A stretch of DNA of 64,000 nt from Trichoplusia ni (lineage: Eukaryota > Arthropoda > Insecta > Lepidoptera > Noctuidae): assembly GCF_003590095.1 (NCBI RefSeq), contig NC_039490.1, positions 8,883,834 through 8,947,833 of the forward strand. The letters run 5' to 3'. Under the pieces are notes generated by a model that worked only from the letters and a program-made list of their open reading frames with translations, did no database searches and was not told where the DNA came from. Of this stretch, positions 24,401 through 34,909 are shown piece by piece (position 1 is the first letter of the stretch; the number at the start of each line of letters is the position of its first letter). The position numbers and the translations under genes were made by a program.

Positions 24401-26294
24401 CAAAGGTCAAGGTCTGCCAACTGCAAAAGTTTAAATTTTTGTACAAGAATGAAATTGGGACATCATTTTACTGGTGTTGTCGTGTAACTGTAGGTGAGAG
24501 ATAGAAAGACTAATATTGATTTTAAATTTATTGATTAACTCTAAAAACATTGAATTGAAAACAGAAATTGCAACACATGATAAATGCGGACAACATCACA
24601 TACATTGTTCTGAACCTAAAGTAAGTTGCTAAAGCACTTGTGTTATACCACAAACACCCAGACCCGAGACAATGTAGAAATGTGAATTTCTTACATTGGC
24701 CCGACCTGGGACCTAGTGACACCTTGAAACCGGTGCGTACGCCACTCGACCACGGAGGTCTTCAAATTATGTTGCGCTTTTAACATACAAATGATCTTAA
24801 TAATACATTAACAGTAAATGAGTGACATTCTTACATTGCTACTTCAAAATTTACTTAACTTTACAGTGAAGAAGACAGCATGTAATTTCTGTATCTACTA
24901 TGCAAGGATTCATCTGTTATTCATTCTTTTTGAATATCATAAAAGTGAAAGTTTATCACATCTTTGCATGAAAATGACTAGGCAACTTTTGGTGAAATGT
25001 TAGCACATTGATAAATTATACAGAACTTTTAATCTTATAAAAAATGCTCAAAGTTTGATAAATCTCTCAAATATTGCAATAATATATTTGTTTGTTTTAT
25101 GACTGTTTCCTGAGCATTTATAGATCATTCTGATGCCTTTGTAAAGATTCTATTTATTTTGGGACTAGAGGTCTGTACATGTGTGTAAAAGATATATTTT
25201 TATACTTATTATACATTTATAACAGTCAGAATATAATTAAAAATATATGCCCGTGCGGTTTCCACCCGAAATGAATATAACGTGGCTTATAATACGCGGG
25301 ATTGCAATCAATCATTAATTATGCTTATAAAGAAATAAGCTAAAGTAAATATGATCTAGATCTAGATTAACAGAAAATATTCAGATATCATTTTCTAGTA
25401 AAGTCCTAATAGTATTTTTTCTTGGGAATGTATTAAGAAATTGGCATAATTTAGTAAATTGATGCAATTAAAAAGTGCTATTGAATAATAAGAAATAATT
25501 AATTAATGGGAGATTACTTGGATATTAATTATTAAAAGAAAGTAAGAGTTTTACTGAAAATTAATATCAAAATTATACGAATGATTACAATACCAAAAAC
25601 TAAACATTCTTAAGATGAATGCACTATTACAAAAAAAGAATATAAAAACGTATTGTAACAACCAATTTGAGAAAAGTACCAAGAAAGTGTAACAATTTCA
25701 TTACAATAGCATTCCATATTTACGATTCGCATTACTTAATACCTTAAACAATTACAGAACCGGTTACAATAACATTAATGAATATCTAATTTTAATTTTA
25801 TCGTAAAATTATTTGAGGTTTTTAACCGTGTCGACTGCTTTCGTGGAACCAAAAAACATGATCTCGAAAACTATTGTACCTCTCTTTCTAACCAAACGCA
25901 ACTTGCATAGCACTGTCTCTTTCTAACTTGACAGATTTCACTGACGTGTCGCTGTCACACACAATACGGACCGAAACAACAAACGATTTTACCTTTTTTA
26001 TTTCATGTTTATAACTTAACATGTATATTCATGAACGTAAGAACCTAGATAAGGAGTCCTTACGTGTGTTAAGAGCAACGTAAACGAATTTATCATTGAA
26101 ATATCAAGAGAAATAAGGTTATACTTACTGCCTCCGTACTCCCAGAACGGAACTGATCCATCTTTTTGCGCTAAATACGGCGGTTTGAACGAATATTTGT
26201 ATTCGAAACGTCTATGTACGGTCTGAGTGTTGACGCACACCAAAATACTTAATATTACACTGCACAATACTAAATTTAATTTAATCGACGACAT
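12475..26294 (-). CDS. LMAN1: ERGIC-53 / LMAN1 mannose-binding cargo receptor, 12 exons
   Basis: An L-type lectin that carries glycoproteins from ER to Golgi. Exons, in transcription order: 26294-26129, 20010-19856, 19056-18884, 18483-18368, 17574-17404, 17007-16895, 16358-16230, 15619-15515, 14745-14660, 14083-13955, 13340-13212, 12511-12475. They join in frame to 502 aa with GT-AG introns (human protein about 510 aa). Residues 1-25 form a signal peptide. The lectin domain runs from HRRFEYKYSF to GLADDHDV (238-244), with DSFDND (137-142) and FDH163 as the calcium and sugar site. Exon 6 is Gln/Glu/Lys-rich coiled coil. Cys462 and Cys467 precede the membrane segment (about 468-490) and correspond to the oligomerising cysteines. 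The last exon encodes the tail ending AKKFF, the COPI (KK) and COPII (FF) signals. Intron 1 is 6.1 kb and, like several others, holds SINEs. Confidence 0.95.
12702..12893 (-). repeat. tRNA-derived SINE (family B), diverged
   Basis: It lies in LMAN1 intron 11. It has the family B landmarks ACGCCATCTAGTGTCAAAC, ACATACATACAGATAAAAC and the degraded box B region CCTGGGTGAGAATTGAACTC. Confidence 0.65.
12905..13160 (-). repeat. Family B SINE fragment followed by GC-rich repeat
   Basis: Bases 12905-13043 are another diverged family B copy (GAGCATCGAACTCACGAC). Bases 13044-13160 are GC-rich (CCCGCGGCTACCACGG, then CACCCGGCGGTTAGG). They end in a hairpin formed by GGCGTT/AACGCC around CCCTCCCCCGAGGGGG (about 13123-13150), close to the LMAN1 exon 11 donor. 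This part resembles repeat family D at 37363. Confidence 0.5.
14190..14255. repeat. Fragment of lepidopteran interspersed repeat
   Basis: AGTGATTACCGCCGCCCGTG and CACCCGCAACACCAGAGG, then GCGTCGCCGGTC, are the hallmark of a repeat seen widely in moth and butterfly genomes, from memory of such sequences. It sits in LMAN1 intron 9. Confidence 0.5.
16697..16879 (-). repeat. 5S-rRNA-headed SINE-like repeat (family A) beside an LMAN1 splice donor
   Basis: On the minus strand it begins GGTTAAGCTACGC and continues to GTAGATGGGTGAC, closely following the 5S internal control region. It ends near TCCGGTTAGACTGGAAACC on the minus strand. Its 5' end lies about 16 bases inside LMAN1 intron 6, in the same orientation as the gene. 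Confidence 0.7.
18085..18336 (+). mobile_element. Helitron-like non-autonomous element (family E)
   Basis: It starts ATCTATACTAATATATAAAG and GTTTGTTTGTTTGAACGCGC and ends ACGAAGTCGCGGGCAACAGC then TAGT. This is the arrangement of very abundant lepidopteran elements without terminal inverted repeats. The CTAGT end would suit a Helitron, but class is inferred. A second fragment begins near 18512. It lies in LMAN1 intron 4. Confidence 0.55.
18727..18853 (-). repeat. tRNA-related SINE (family C), diverged
   Basis: It contains CTTGTGTCGTGG, ACACAGACTC, CCTACGCTGGGATCGAACGC (reverse box B region) and TTTGGCTCGCTGACCTC. It lies in LMAN1 intron 3 with its edge about 30 bases from the exon 3 donor. 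Confidence 0.6.
19092..19340 (+). repeat. tRNA-derived SINE (family B), complete head
   Basis: Box A TGGTCTAGTGG (19099-19109) and box B GGTTCGATTCC (19143-19153) are spaced as in a tRNA gene. The shared body follows (TGTGATGAGCACGATCG, GTCTGGGTGCAATATG, ATTTAGAAATATATAAG, AGTACTCATAATACAAGC) and ends in a TTATTATTATT stretch. It is in LMAN1 intron 2, antisense to the gene. Confidence 0.85.
20100..20300. repeat. GC-rich interspersed repeat
   Basis: CGCCGGTGGGGGACTGGATG, CCGCTGGGTC, GCGGGTATACCGGGAACGCC and CCTCTCTCGCCCCCCGGCGG stand out from the AT-rich LMAN1 intron 1 around them. Probably an interspersed repeat; family not identified. Confidence 0.4.
21868..21975 (-). repeat. tRNA-related SINE (family C) fragment
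   Basis: AATGCTTGTCCGACGCGGGG then ATCGAACCCGTGACACGCCG, with GTTTTGTAGAGGTGATC and AGCTATCC after it, matches the family C head in reverse. It lies in LMAN1 intron 1. Confidence 0.65.
22308..22690 (-). mobile_element. Family E element split by a SINE
   Basis: Both halves match the uninterrupted minus-strand copy at 39838-40050. The left half has GCGGGCCCGC and TTAATCTTGGTTATAAACT; the right half has ATCTGTACACCAAGTTG, AATCCGTTCCGTGGTTTTTG and AGAGAGGAACAAAC. The join falls between TTATAAACT and ATCTGT, where the SINE at 22383-22560 now lies. Confidence 0.6.
22383..22560 (+). repeat. tRNA-related SINE (family C), complete head
   Basis: Box A TAGCCGAGTAG (22392-22402) and box B GGTTCGATCCC (22445-22455) are intact. 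The body CGTAGGACAAACATTTGTGC, TGAGTCTGGGTGTC and GTGCATGTGACTTGAA is common to the other family C copies. Inserted in a family E element. Confidence 0.8.
22836..23222 (+). repeat. 5S-rRNA-headed SINE-like repeat (family A), most complete copy
   Basis: It starts GGGAGCTCGTGGCTAAGC, has TCGATCACAGGTTAAC and ATAGATGGGTGACC, then the body with GACAGTCGTTACAGG and GGGGTATCGTGTTGCCC. It ends CCAACATAGTTGGGAAAAGG before a short TGA-rich tail. It lies in LMAN1 intron 1, antisense to the gene. Confidence 0.75.
24090..24300 (+). mobile_element. Family E-like element, diverged
   Basis: ACTACTAGACCGATTTTAAT, GAAATTCAGTATGTAGGTAG and the end AAGCCGCGAGTAATAGCTAG match the pattern of the abundant family E-type elements. 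Confidence 0.45.
24640..24765 (-). repeat. Diverged tRNA-related SINE
   Basis: CACCCAGACCCGAGAC, TGGCCCGACCTGGGACC and CGCCACTCGACCACGGAGG resemble a degraded tRNA-headed SINE in reverse. The rest of LMAN1 intron 1 between here and 26128 holds nothing I can name. Confidence 0.45.
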
Positions 26295-27465
26295 CTCGAC
26301 GGCAACAGCAACCGTGCCCGCTCACGTCAAGTCTATCAAAAAAATTGTTGATTGAGATTCGCTTGTGATTCGTCAGCTGAGATACGTTCGGATACACGTA
26401 CAAAAGATATACCTGAATTTAGAACAAAGTGGTTTAAGCTTTACACTACAATATATTGATTTTTATTTTAGTTTGCCCTATTGTTTATTTGTTGTAAACT
26501 AAATGCTGATATTTATCACCATAAATTCTATAAATAGAAAACAGGTTTCATGTTCTTATTCTCCTAACAAAGTGGTAAAATCAGGATCAATTTCGTCAAT
26601 AGTGAGGAAGGATCGCCTTTGTTATTTTTTTTCATAATGTCGTCAATTAGTTTTTACCTTAAAACTTTTAAATCAAATAACATATTATATTATTATTTAG
26701 GAACAATAAATAAAGAGCAAAATGTAACACCATGTAACCACACTAAAGTGTCAGTCTGTGAGATCACGGAATGAAAGTAAATATTATCCATATTATCAAT
26801 GTTTATTTACTAAAAAAACTTACTTTTAATTAAAACAACTTTATCAACTCTACAAAATGTAGATAACAAGGTTTGTTTATATTTCAGTTATCGTTACCTA
26901 TTCAATCAAATAAGTGTATCGGTTTTGATATTGTCTAAATAGATATAAATAACTCATTGTTTTTAGCCTTAGGTATTATTCCCGTGAAAATAATATGGGA
27001 TTTCTACTCATAGTTTGTAATATATTTTTATTATGGTATTTACAACTCAAGGTACTATTTATATTAATAAATAACTTTATAGTTTATTTTTTCCTCAAAA
27101 GCTTTTTTTTTCTTCAAATTCTAGTCTATAAAATTAACAAAATTCGTTCCAGGGTTTAAAGAAATATGGAAGAATAAATTGTAATGAGTCTTATGAAGTA
27201 CATTCTGCCTAGCTTCAAATAAAAAGACAATGTTATGTGAGTATTTTTAATCTTATTAATCCTAAATCCCACTTAAATATGTAGGTACCTACTATGCTAA
27301 TGTCTTTTAGTTTTTGTTGTAAAACCTTTTTTGATAGAACTATTTATAATAACAACTTTATTACCTTCAGCCTCATAACTTAAACCTCAAGGAAAACAAA
27401 TAATACCTTGGCTATAGTTTCAGAAAACCATTAAACTAATTCACTTATCTCTCCATTTCAGGATA
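26295..27465. promoter_or_regulatory. Divergent intergenic region between LMAN1 and the Myb/SANT gene
   Basis: About 1.2 kb separates the two start codons and must hold the LMAN1 promoter. A good acceptor (CTCCATTTCAG, ending 27461) lies four bases before the Myb/SANT start codon, so that gene probably has an upstream non-coding exon in this interval. No specific promoter motif is claimed. Confidence 0.4.
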
Positions 27466-29023
27466 ATGTCCACGGAACTGTTTTATCGCCGGCAAGTGTC
27501 TCACAAGCATCTTGAAGTGCTGGCTCAGTACATGGAGCGATTCCCTCCGCTAGCTCTCGCCAGCGCCCGCTCTAGAGAAGGCCACCTTCAATCCAAGCGC
27601 ATGTGGGAGAAGATAGCTCGGACATTAAACAGAATAGATGCTGGAGTCAATAAAAGTGGCCGGAGTTGGGCTAGGGTGAGTTGATTTTATTATCATAGTT
27701 TCCAACCTATTCCTGTGGCCCAGTAGTACAAGGAGAGGGTTAAGCACACCAACAGTTTTAGTCAGTAAAAGTTTAGCTTACTTAAATCTCTAACTTCCCC
27801 ATAGTAGAATGGTCAAATGATGAGTTATTTAGATAGAGAATGTTGGCAATGATACTGATACTTATTACTATTATTTCGGGTCATGAGGAGTGAGGATAAA
27901 ATATTAGGGAAAGCCATATGTAGGGGTGCATGGTGGGTCTAAAAAGGTAACTCATATAAGCGGGAATTCATATGGACCCTCCATCTTCTCCAACTTCATA
28001 TGGGGGCGTAAGTCATACAGGAGGGAGAGGATAAAAATCATATGATGCTTGGTAAAATTCAAATCTGTTAAAAGTTGAATATAACCTCTATCTGTATTCT
28101 CACTCTCTCCCAGTACTGGATAGACTTAAAATTCAAGATCCGCCGGAAGTACGCCGTGGTACAGAAGTGCGAGGCGGAGGGCTCGCACTGCGCGGTCTCG
28201 CTGTCCCCGCTGGAGGCCAGGATCGCCAGGATCCTGACTGATGAGGAGGGGAACCTGCTGCCGACTGCGTCCGTGTATCATCAGGTCAAAGGGTATCCTA
28301 GGTGTGACTTGAAGGATAATGGGGTAAGTAAAATGTGTTGTTAAGTCATCATCATTATCCTTCCTCCTATCTTAATTTTAGGTAAATATTGTGCCCAGTG
28401 CCATATGGTTAATAAGAAAAATGCTTGCCCTTTCTGTCGTTGTCGGGGATTAAACTACACTGGCGCTAAAAAAATTGCTTGAGTATTTATCATCTTAATT
28501 GTTAAATAGAATTTAACAATAGGGAGAAAGCGCCGTTGCCCGGTATTAAAACCAAAAGACCTATCATCTCCATCATATTTTCTTTTTAAACGCATAGTAC
28601 CTATCTCTCAAAAAGTGAATCTTAAAAAAATATATATATTCCAAGTTTCAACAGAATAATTACTAATATCCAATTCCCTGTCCACAGAAAACCCGTCACA
28701 ATATAAAATCGATCGACTCCAAAATCACCGATACCGATGATACATCCCAAAACTACTTAATCGATCATACTGAGCACATCACTATACCGGATGACGTCAA
28801 ACCAAATATTAAGGACTGCGTAGATCCCATACAAATATCTCCCATACAAGCTCAAGAGAGAGGGATAGAGGAGTTAAAGAGAGATCTAGTGGAGTTTGAG
28901 CTGAAGAAACAGAGGGAGTTGTTTGAAATGGAGAAAGAGTTTAGAAGAGAAAAGCATGAGATAGAGATGTCGATATTAAGGATAAGGAAACAGATTATGT
29001 TGAAGGAGTTGCAGAAGTTATAG
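27466..29023 (+). CDS. Myb/SANT-like (zeste-type) DNA-binding protein
   Basis: Probably a nuclear DNA-binding regulator. Exons 27466-27675, 28114-28323 and 28688-29023 join in phase 0 to 251 aa. Residues from about 10 to 85 resemble the zeste-type Myb/SANT-like domain: KHLEVLAQYMERFPPLA, QSKRMWEKIARTLN, and then SWARYWIDLKFKIRRKYA across the first splice junction. A middle section (140-190) is acidic and Ser/Thr/Asp-rich. The C-terminus (about 190-250) is a charged Glu/Lys/Arg helix, a likely coiled coil for dimerisation as in many proteins of this type. An AATAAA at 29110-29115 is a candidate poly(A) signal. Family assignment is from pattern; a DNA target cannot be inferred. Confidence 0.82.
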
Positions 29024-29697
29024 TATATGTAAATATATTTTGTTTTAAGTTTTTATAAAGCTGTTTTATTTAACGTGTATGATCACATATTTGGGAGGTT
29101 AGCTAACAGAATAAAGCGACGCCCGCAGTAAAGATTTATGTTTTTCTGTCGCGGGGATTTTTACAGACATACAAATCACGTGCACAATAAAAGTCAGCCT
29201 TTAGAACAAGCATTCGTGCATCACACAAATGCTTGTCCTACGCGGATATAAAACCCGCGACACTAAAAGCGCAGTTCCTATGGCATGGTAACTTAAACCA
29301 CTCTGCTATTAGTGCAAAACTTAACATTCGTTTATAGTTTATATAAAATGATCAGTGAATAATGTTTACAAAGTATGTAGGGCTACTTCGCTTAGCTTTG
29401 CTAAGTTATTTTAATTACGTAGATCACCGCTAGAGGCGCTTATATCAACAGATACTTGCCTATTCCTAGACCTAGACAATAAGTGAATGATGTGGTCGCC
29501 TGTAATTGGAGGCGCACACTAATATTGTACGCAAAAATGTTAATATGCATTAGCCTCTGTTGGCGATCCGATCCAATAAATAAATAAACTAGTGTAACCT
29601 AAAATGATAAAGAGCTCCACAACAAATAAAAACCAGCAATTTTAGTATAAAAAATATCATTTTTTATTTCATACAAAATTGTGTACTAATTCGCACG
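29024..29697. other. Intergenic region with poly(A) signals of both neighbouring genes
   Basis: It holds AATAAA at 29110-29115 for the plus-strand Myb/SANT gene, a family C SINE at 29143-29310, and TTTATT at 29663-29668. The last reads AATAAA on the minus strand, about 30 bases after the AKR-1 stop codon. Confidence 0.6.
29143..29310 (-). repeat. tRNA-related SINE (family C)
   Basis: TCTGTCGCGGGGATTTTTAC, ACATACAAATCACGTGCAC and AATGCTTGTCCTACGCGG, followed by ACCACTCTGCTATTAG, is a reverse-oriented family C copy. The second assembly copy starts inside it at 44010. Confidence 0.75.
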
Positions 29698-32600
29698 TCA
29701 ATTCTTTTCGAACGGATAGTATGGATTGTCCAACCATTTCTCCTGTTTGATGGTCCTGTAGTTCTTATCAAAAGTCTGGAGTTTTCTCAGCTCTTCAAGC
29801 TCCAAGGCAAAGTCGAAAATGTCTATATTTTGCTCAATACGGGATTTTGTCAAAGATTTTGGGATTGGAATCACTCCTAGCTCCACCTAGGAACAGAATA
29901 AGGTATTAGGCATGGTTTTAGTTTTGCTATTCAAACACAGATGGCGTTGTTAATATATGGTCTACAAGTTTAGTTTATTTGGAACATTTCGGACTTACAA
30001 CGTTTAATTCTTCGTTCTATGGTTTTATGACTTTAGAACAAAGCCACAAACGGGACTAAGGCTCGTTTATCAAATGAATCTAAACAAAAAATAAGTTATT
30101 TTGACACAAAAAAAAATGACTTTAGCAGTTTATTAGATATGACTTTATTATCCCCAGTATACTTAAATTGTCCTGCCGTACCCGTGCAGTAAACTCAAAT
30201 TCTATTCTTACCCGTATTTTACTAATAAAGAAGACTTTTGGCTTAATTAACTTCCTAGTCCGAAAGTTGTTGTTTATGTTTAAAATATCACCTATTTTGT
30301 TTAGGTGTGGGAATCATCATGGACAGCCACTCCCTCGGGGGAGGAAATGTGTAGTGTCATACTCTTACTGACTAAACCTGAACCGCCGTGCTACGTCCCC
30401 GTATTTAGTACGTACGCGGCAATGCATAGCAGTTCAACACGCACCTCTAAAATATCACTTGACCATCATCATAACGTACCAAATATCTCAAAGCAATTTG
30501 AGGCACAGTCTTCCTGTACTTAGCAGCGATCTCCACAAGGGCTGGGTCGTCAATCCTCGGTGGAGGAGCGTCGGGCTTCGCCTTGTTGTAGAACAGGGAG
30601 CCAAAGGGCGTGTAGCCCATTATCACAATGTCCTTATCAGCGCAGTACTGCAGGAGGGCTGGTTGCTGAAGGTTCAGGTTGATCTGGGGAAGTGTTAGGT
30701 TTTGTAAAATAACTTCGGAGACCTTACTTTGGAGAATTTGTGCCCTGACTACCTAAGCTTAAATGCTTAGAAGTACCTATTAGAGGTTCTTAATTTGATG
30801 GTCGATCTCATAGTAGGTACATATATGATACAGAAAGCCTTTTTAATGAGTTGTTGTAGATTGGCTTTAGGTCATTAATTGCATTGCACATGGAGCGACT
30901 ATCTAATAGACGTTCACAATTCATTTTCAGTGTTTAACACAAAGATTCTCACGTAAAACTACTTTGAAAACTAAGAAATTAAACACAAACATTAGGTAGA
31001 AAAAAATTGAAAGCTTATCAAGGAACGATCTTGACTTCTTTAAGATTCTGGGCTTGCCCAGGTGGACAGCGGATTTTGGGATACAGTAGCCTCAATATTA
31101 AGAGCAGAACTTTTTAATTTCTGGTCAAACTCACTCAGATACCGAGGTCTCTGACCTAGAAATCAAACTTATCCATCAGACGTCTGACACGTCGTATAAC
31201 ATACCTCAACTTGCAACACAGCGGGAGTCTCCAACCCATTCTCAATGAGTCTGTCGATCTGTTGCTGGTTGAAGTTGGAGACTCCGATGGACCTGGCCAG
31301 CCCGAGGCTCTTCGCTTCGATCATACCGCGCCAGGTCTCCAGGTAGTCTGTCGTGTCGTATGTGCCGTTACCCTGGAAAATATGGTTTTGAGGTTAAATT
31401 GTTTTGTCTTTTTCGCGAAGGAATGGAATTTCTTTGTATCATTTTTTTTCTAGTTATACTGTAAATTAGGTTATATTGTGTCGCAATAAAACAGAAGTAT
31501 AAAGTAAAATGAATGTTTACACTACATATGTATAAAAAAAGGTTTTTATAGGCAATCCTCTTAAAAAACTAATTGCATTCGAAAACAAAAAAAGAAATGG
31601 TTATTTTTGCTAACCACAGTTTATAAAAGAGCTAAATTAAGCTTTTCCACTCTCTATGAGAAAGTATAGGAGTGTGTAGGTACTCTATGTACCTACGTAT
31701 GTAATATTGTAGTACTCACAAACTGCCCGACAGGCCAGTGTATAAGATACAGGTCGACGTACTCTAACCCGAGGCTGGCGAGCGAGCGCCGCAGCGCCGG
31801 CACCACCGTCTCCTTAGCGTGAGCGTCGTTCCATAGCTGATAAACAAAAACCATTTCATTATTACCCTGTTCCATTCAAGATTAACGTTTTTAACAAGAC
31901 CTTTAGTAATATCTGGATCCCCTGAAAAAAGTTTCAATTGAAAGAAAAGAAGATATATTAAATAATAGATTTAAAAAAAAGATTTAATACATCTGAAATC
32001 CCACAATTTTAAATGTCACTCCATTCAAATTTTATCAAAATCGGTCCAGGCATTTTTATAGTAGTAAATTGCATTGTAATCGGATTAGAAGCTACCCTGC
32101 TAGTGTGAATTTAACAAACAAACAAAAACGTGGCAAAAATATATCGTTGAATAATATAATTCAACACACCGCCATATAGTCTAAAACCAAGCAAAGCTTG
32201 TATTAAGAGTACCAGCCAACTAGGATGGATTAAACTCAGATGAATATCAAATGATCATGATACAATTGGTCTGGGGTGGGAATCGAACTACTAGAACAAA
32301 AATAGTTAATAGTTTTTACCATAATTACTTACAAAGTTGTACCAATGATTTAAATGAGTAATGTATTTCGAAGGATTAAATGTCTCTACTGATGACTTGG
32401 CAAGCTCTGCAAACCTCTGGTTGGACCTTATCTTTCGTAGCACAGACCCTTATCTTTCGTTACATGTTTTAACATTCGTGGCAATCGAATTAAAAAGCAA
32501 TCGTAAGACAAATCTTTTACATTCGTAGCACGTCTTATTTTTCCTAGCACAAAAAATATATTTCATAGCAAGCCTTATCTTTCGTAGCTGGCCTTATCCA

Positions 32601-34568
32601 TCGAAGGAGAAAAAAAACAAAGAATCAATTCGAGTCAAAGACATTATATACTCTATTAGCGTTGATACATAGATAATAATATTAAATCCAGCTTACGACA
32701 ATTTTCATGACTGGCTACGAAAGTTGAGTCCAGTTTACTACTAATTTTAAGGTTGATTTTAGGTTGTTTAAGTGTTACTTACAAGGAAATAAGGATGGAC
32801 GTTTACTAGACTACTGTGGTACGTATGAAATCAAACAATTTACTGTAACCCTGATGATGATTATAACAGCTACTTGGTAAACTCACTTTTTGACGATACG
32901 TGGGCGAAGCGCAACACGGTTGGGCCTAGTTAATAAAAAATCAATTCGAAAACCTAAATTAAATTAATATACTATATAATTCTGATAAGGCAGGGAAAGA
33001 TCACTTAACTCATCATCATCGTAGCCTTTTTCCAACTATGTTGGGGTCGGCTTCCAGTCTAACCGGATTCAGCTAAGTACCAGTGTTTTACTAGGAGCGA
33101 CTAGAACATGTCGATCTATCCGGGAAGAGGTCTTGCAGTGGGATATGAGGAGGATGCTACTCACTATTATCTCCGAAACCATTAAAACCTCACCTTCGTG
33201 GTTATAAACAGATCTTTCCTCTTGATTCCCTCTGCTATCTTCCTGTTGACAGCTCTGCCGACCTGGTCCTCTATCCGGTACGCGTATGCTGTGTCGATGT
33301 GTCGGTAGCCGGCGTCGATGGCCCACGACACGGCGTGCTCCACTTCGTTCTGTCCCGGCTCCACGCGGCCATGTTGGAAGAAATGAGGGTTATTTTGGAG
33401 GGAATTTTGAAGTTGATGGCTCCATCAGAACAATGATATGGTCATGTCAAGGTTGGAGACAAACATTGTTTTTAATTTGAGAGTACCTAGGGTTAAGAAA
33501 AGAAGGAAAGTAGCTATATTCTAAAAATACGGCAATTCTTCAAATCCTAAGATGGTAGAGCGAAACATCGTTAAAGCAACTTGTGAGAAAATGGACGCAA
33601 AGGACAATCGATTATTTTACAAAAAAAGAAACAGTTTTTTTTTAATTTAATACATTCATAAACCACTTTCAAATATTCAGAAAACATTTCTCTATCATAC
33701 TGTGTTTATATCTGTATTATATATTTATTTATACCTGGGTATTATTTCCTAGCCATGTCCCCAGAGCTAGCGCGGGGATCTGCCGACCATCGTTCATTTC
33801 TTTCATCGGTGGCTTCACTATACGCATTGATGATGTCAGCTGAAAACAAAAAATAAACAACAATATTTATAGATCCTTCATAAAATAACAATAATCTTAA
33901 GCCTGATAAAGTTGAATTAAAACAGAATTGAGATAGAGATGTACAAAAAGGAATTTATTTAATTAAAATTTATTTAAATTAACTTCTAATTTAAATAAAT
34001 CAGTCGTTTATTTAATTTTTACATGATTTTATAAAAAGGACACGACAATAGAGTCTAGGTCACAGTAAGTTCCTTGTACTGCATCTTAACAAGCTAACCG
34101 GTTTTCTTGAATCCCAACAAAATATTATTATTTACGAACAACAACATGTAAATTCAAACAAAAAAAAAGATTTGATCAAACGAACATACATTTAAAGACA
34201 AAAATCTTTATTTTAAAAAACAAATAAAGCATCTTTTATGATAAAAAAAAATGGTAACTCTTCGAAAAAGGGTCGCTCAAGTTTACTAAAGAAATACAGG
34301 ATCAAATTATCAAGCATTCTAAACGCATATTTGACTAGGTACATATTACATTGAATATACGAAAACATGTATACGCTACTAAAATCACCTATAAAAGACA
34401 GTTCATGGCCACTACAACTTCAATACAAACTTGAAATAGGCTCACGACAACAAAACCAGCTTAAACACACGCACACATACACAGAATATCAAAAACTATA
34501 CGAAATTTAACAAAAAAACTCACCGTAGAACACCATAATATACCTAAAATCAAATAAAATCTTTCCAT
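29698..34568 (-). CDS. Aldo-keto reductase with signal peptide (AKR-1), 7 exons
   Basis: An NADPH-dependent carbonyl reductase. Exons, in transcription order: 34568-34524, 33839-33735, 33358-33194 (33370 by homology), 31836-31720, 31372-31205, 30683-30480, 29886-29698. The product is 330 or 334 aa. Exon 1 encodes a hydrophobic leader (MERFYLILGILWCST), so the enzyme may be secreted. The AKR signature AGYRHIDTAYAY supplies Asp, and Tyr of AYRIE, Lys of FITTK and His of LIHWP complete the catalytic tetrad. IPIPKSLTKSRIEQN binds the cofactor. Lepidopteran secreted 3-dehydroecdysone reductases (AKR2E type) are a known parallel, so ecdysteroid reduction is possible but not shown. The exon 3 acceptor expected by homology reads CAACAT instead of AG. 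It is head-to-head with AKR-3. Confidence 0.9.
30303..30440 (+). repeat. Interspersed repeat family D
   Basis: CCACTCCCTCGGGGGAGGAA, GTCATACTCTTACTGACTAA and CCTGAACCGCCGTGCTACG match copies at 37363 (plus) and 41536 (minus). It is in the last AKR-1 intron. Overlapping ORFs of 67-79 aa here are repeat or antisense shadows. Confidence 0.7.
32155..32292 (-). repeat. tRNA-derived SINE (family B) fragment
   Basis: CACACCGCCATATAGTC, AAAGCTTGTATTAAGAGTAC and TCTGGGGTGGGAATCGAAC are family B landmarks in reverse. It is in AKR-1 intron 3. Confidence 0.6.
32426..32600. repeat. Degenerate tandem array of CTTATCTTTCGTAGC
   Basis: CCTTATCTTTCGTAGC occurs at 32426 and near 32573, with variants CCTTATCTTTCGTTAC, CATTCGTGGC, CATTCGTAGC, CTTATTTTTCCTAGC, TATTTCATAGC and CCTTATCCATCG spaced irregularly through the interval. 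It is in AKR-1 intron 3 and repeats in the second block at about 47273-47450. Confidence 0.6.
33011..33103 (-). repeat. 5S-SINE (family A) 3' fragment
   Basis: CATCATCATCGTAGCC, TTTTTCCAACTATGTTGGGG and CGGCTTCCAGTCTAACCGG are the reversed tail of family A. Only the tail is present, about 90 bases from AKR-1 exon 3. Confidence 0.65.
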
Positions 34569-34909
34569 ATTTGAATATTTTTAGATAACTGCGATTATTA
34601 ATACACGTTTATCGAAAAGCTTTGACCCAGACGCGCTGCGCGTGCGCCGCCGAGCGATACACTGCGCTAAGAGAGGGGATATATCCCCCGTAATCAGCTG
34701 TTTATAATTCCAGTCTATACTAGATTTTATAGCTTATGTAAATATTGTACGTGTGTTAAATAATGTATTTTGTGGCTGTGTTTACAAACTATAAATTACA
34801 GATCTGTACTTATAGTTTAGAATACCAGCCTATAATGTAATATGGCTGGGCATTTACCTCTTCTCACACAGAGAAGATTTGAGCATTGATTACAACGCTA
34901 GATCACAAA

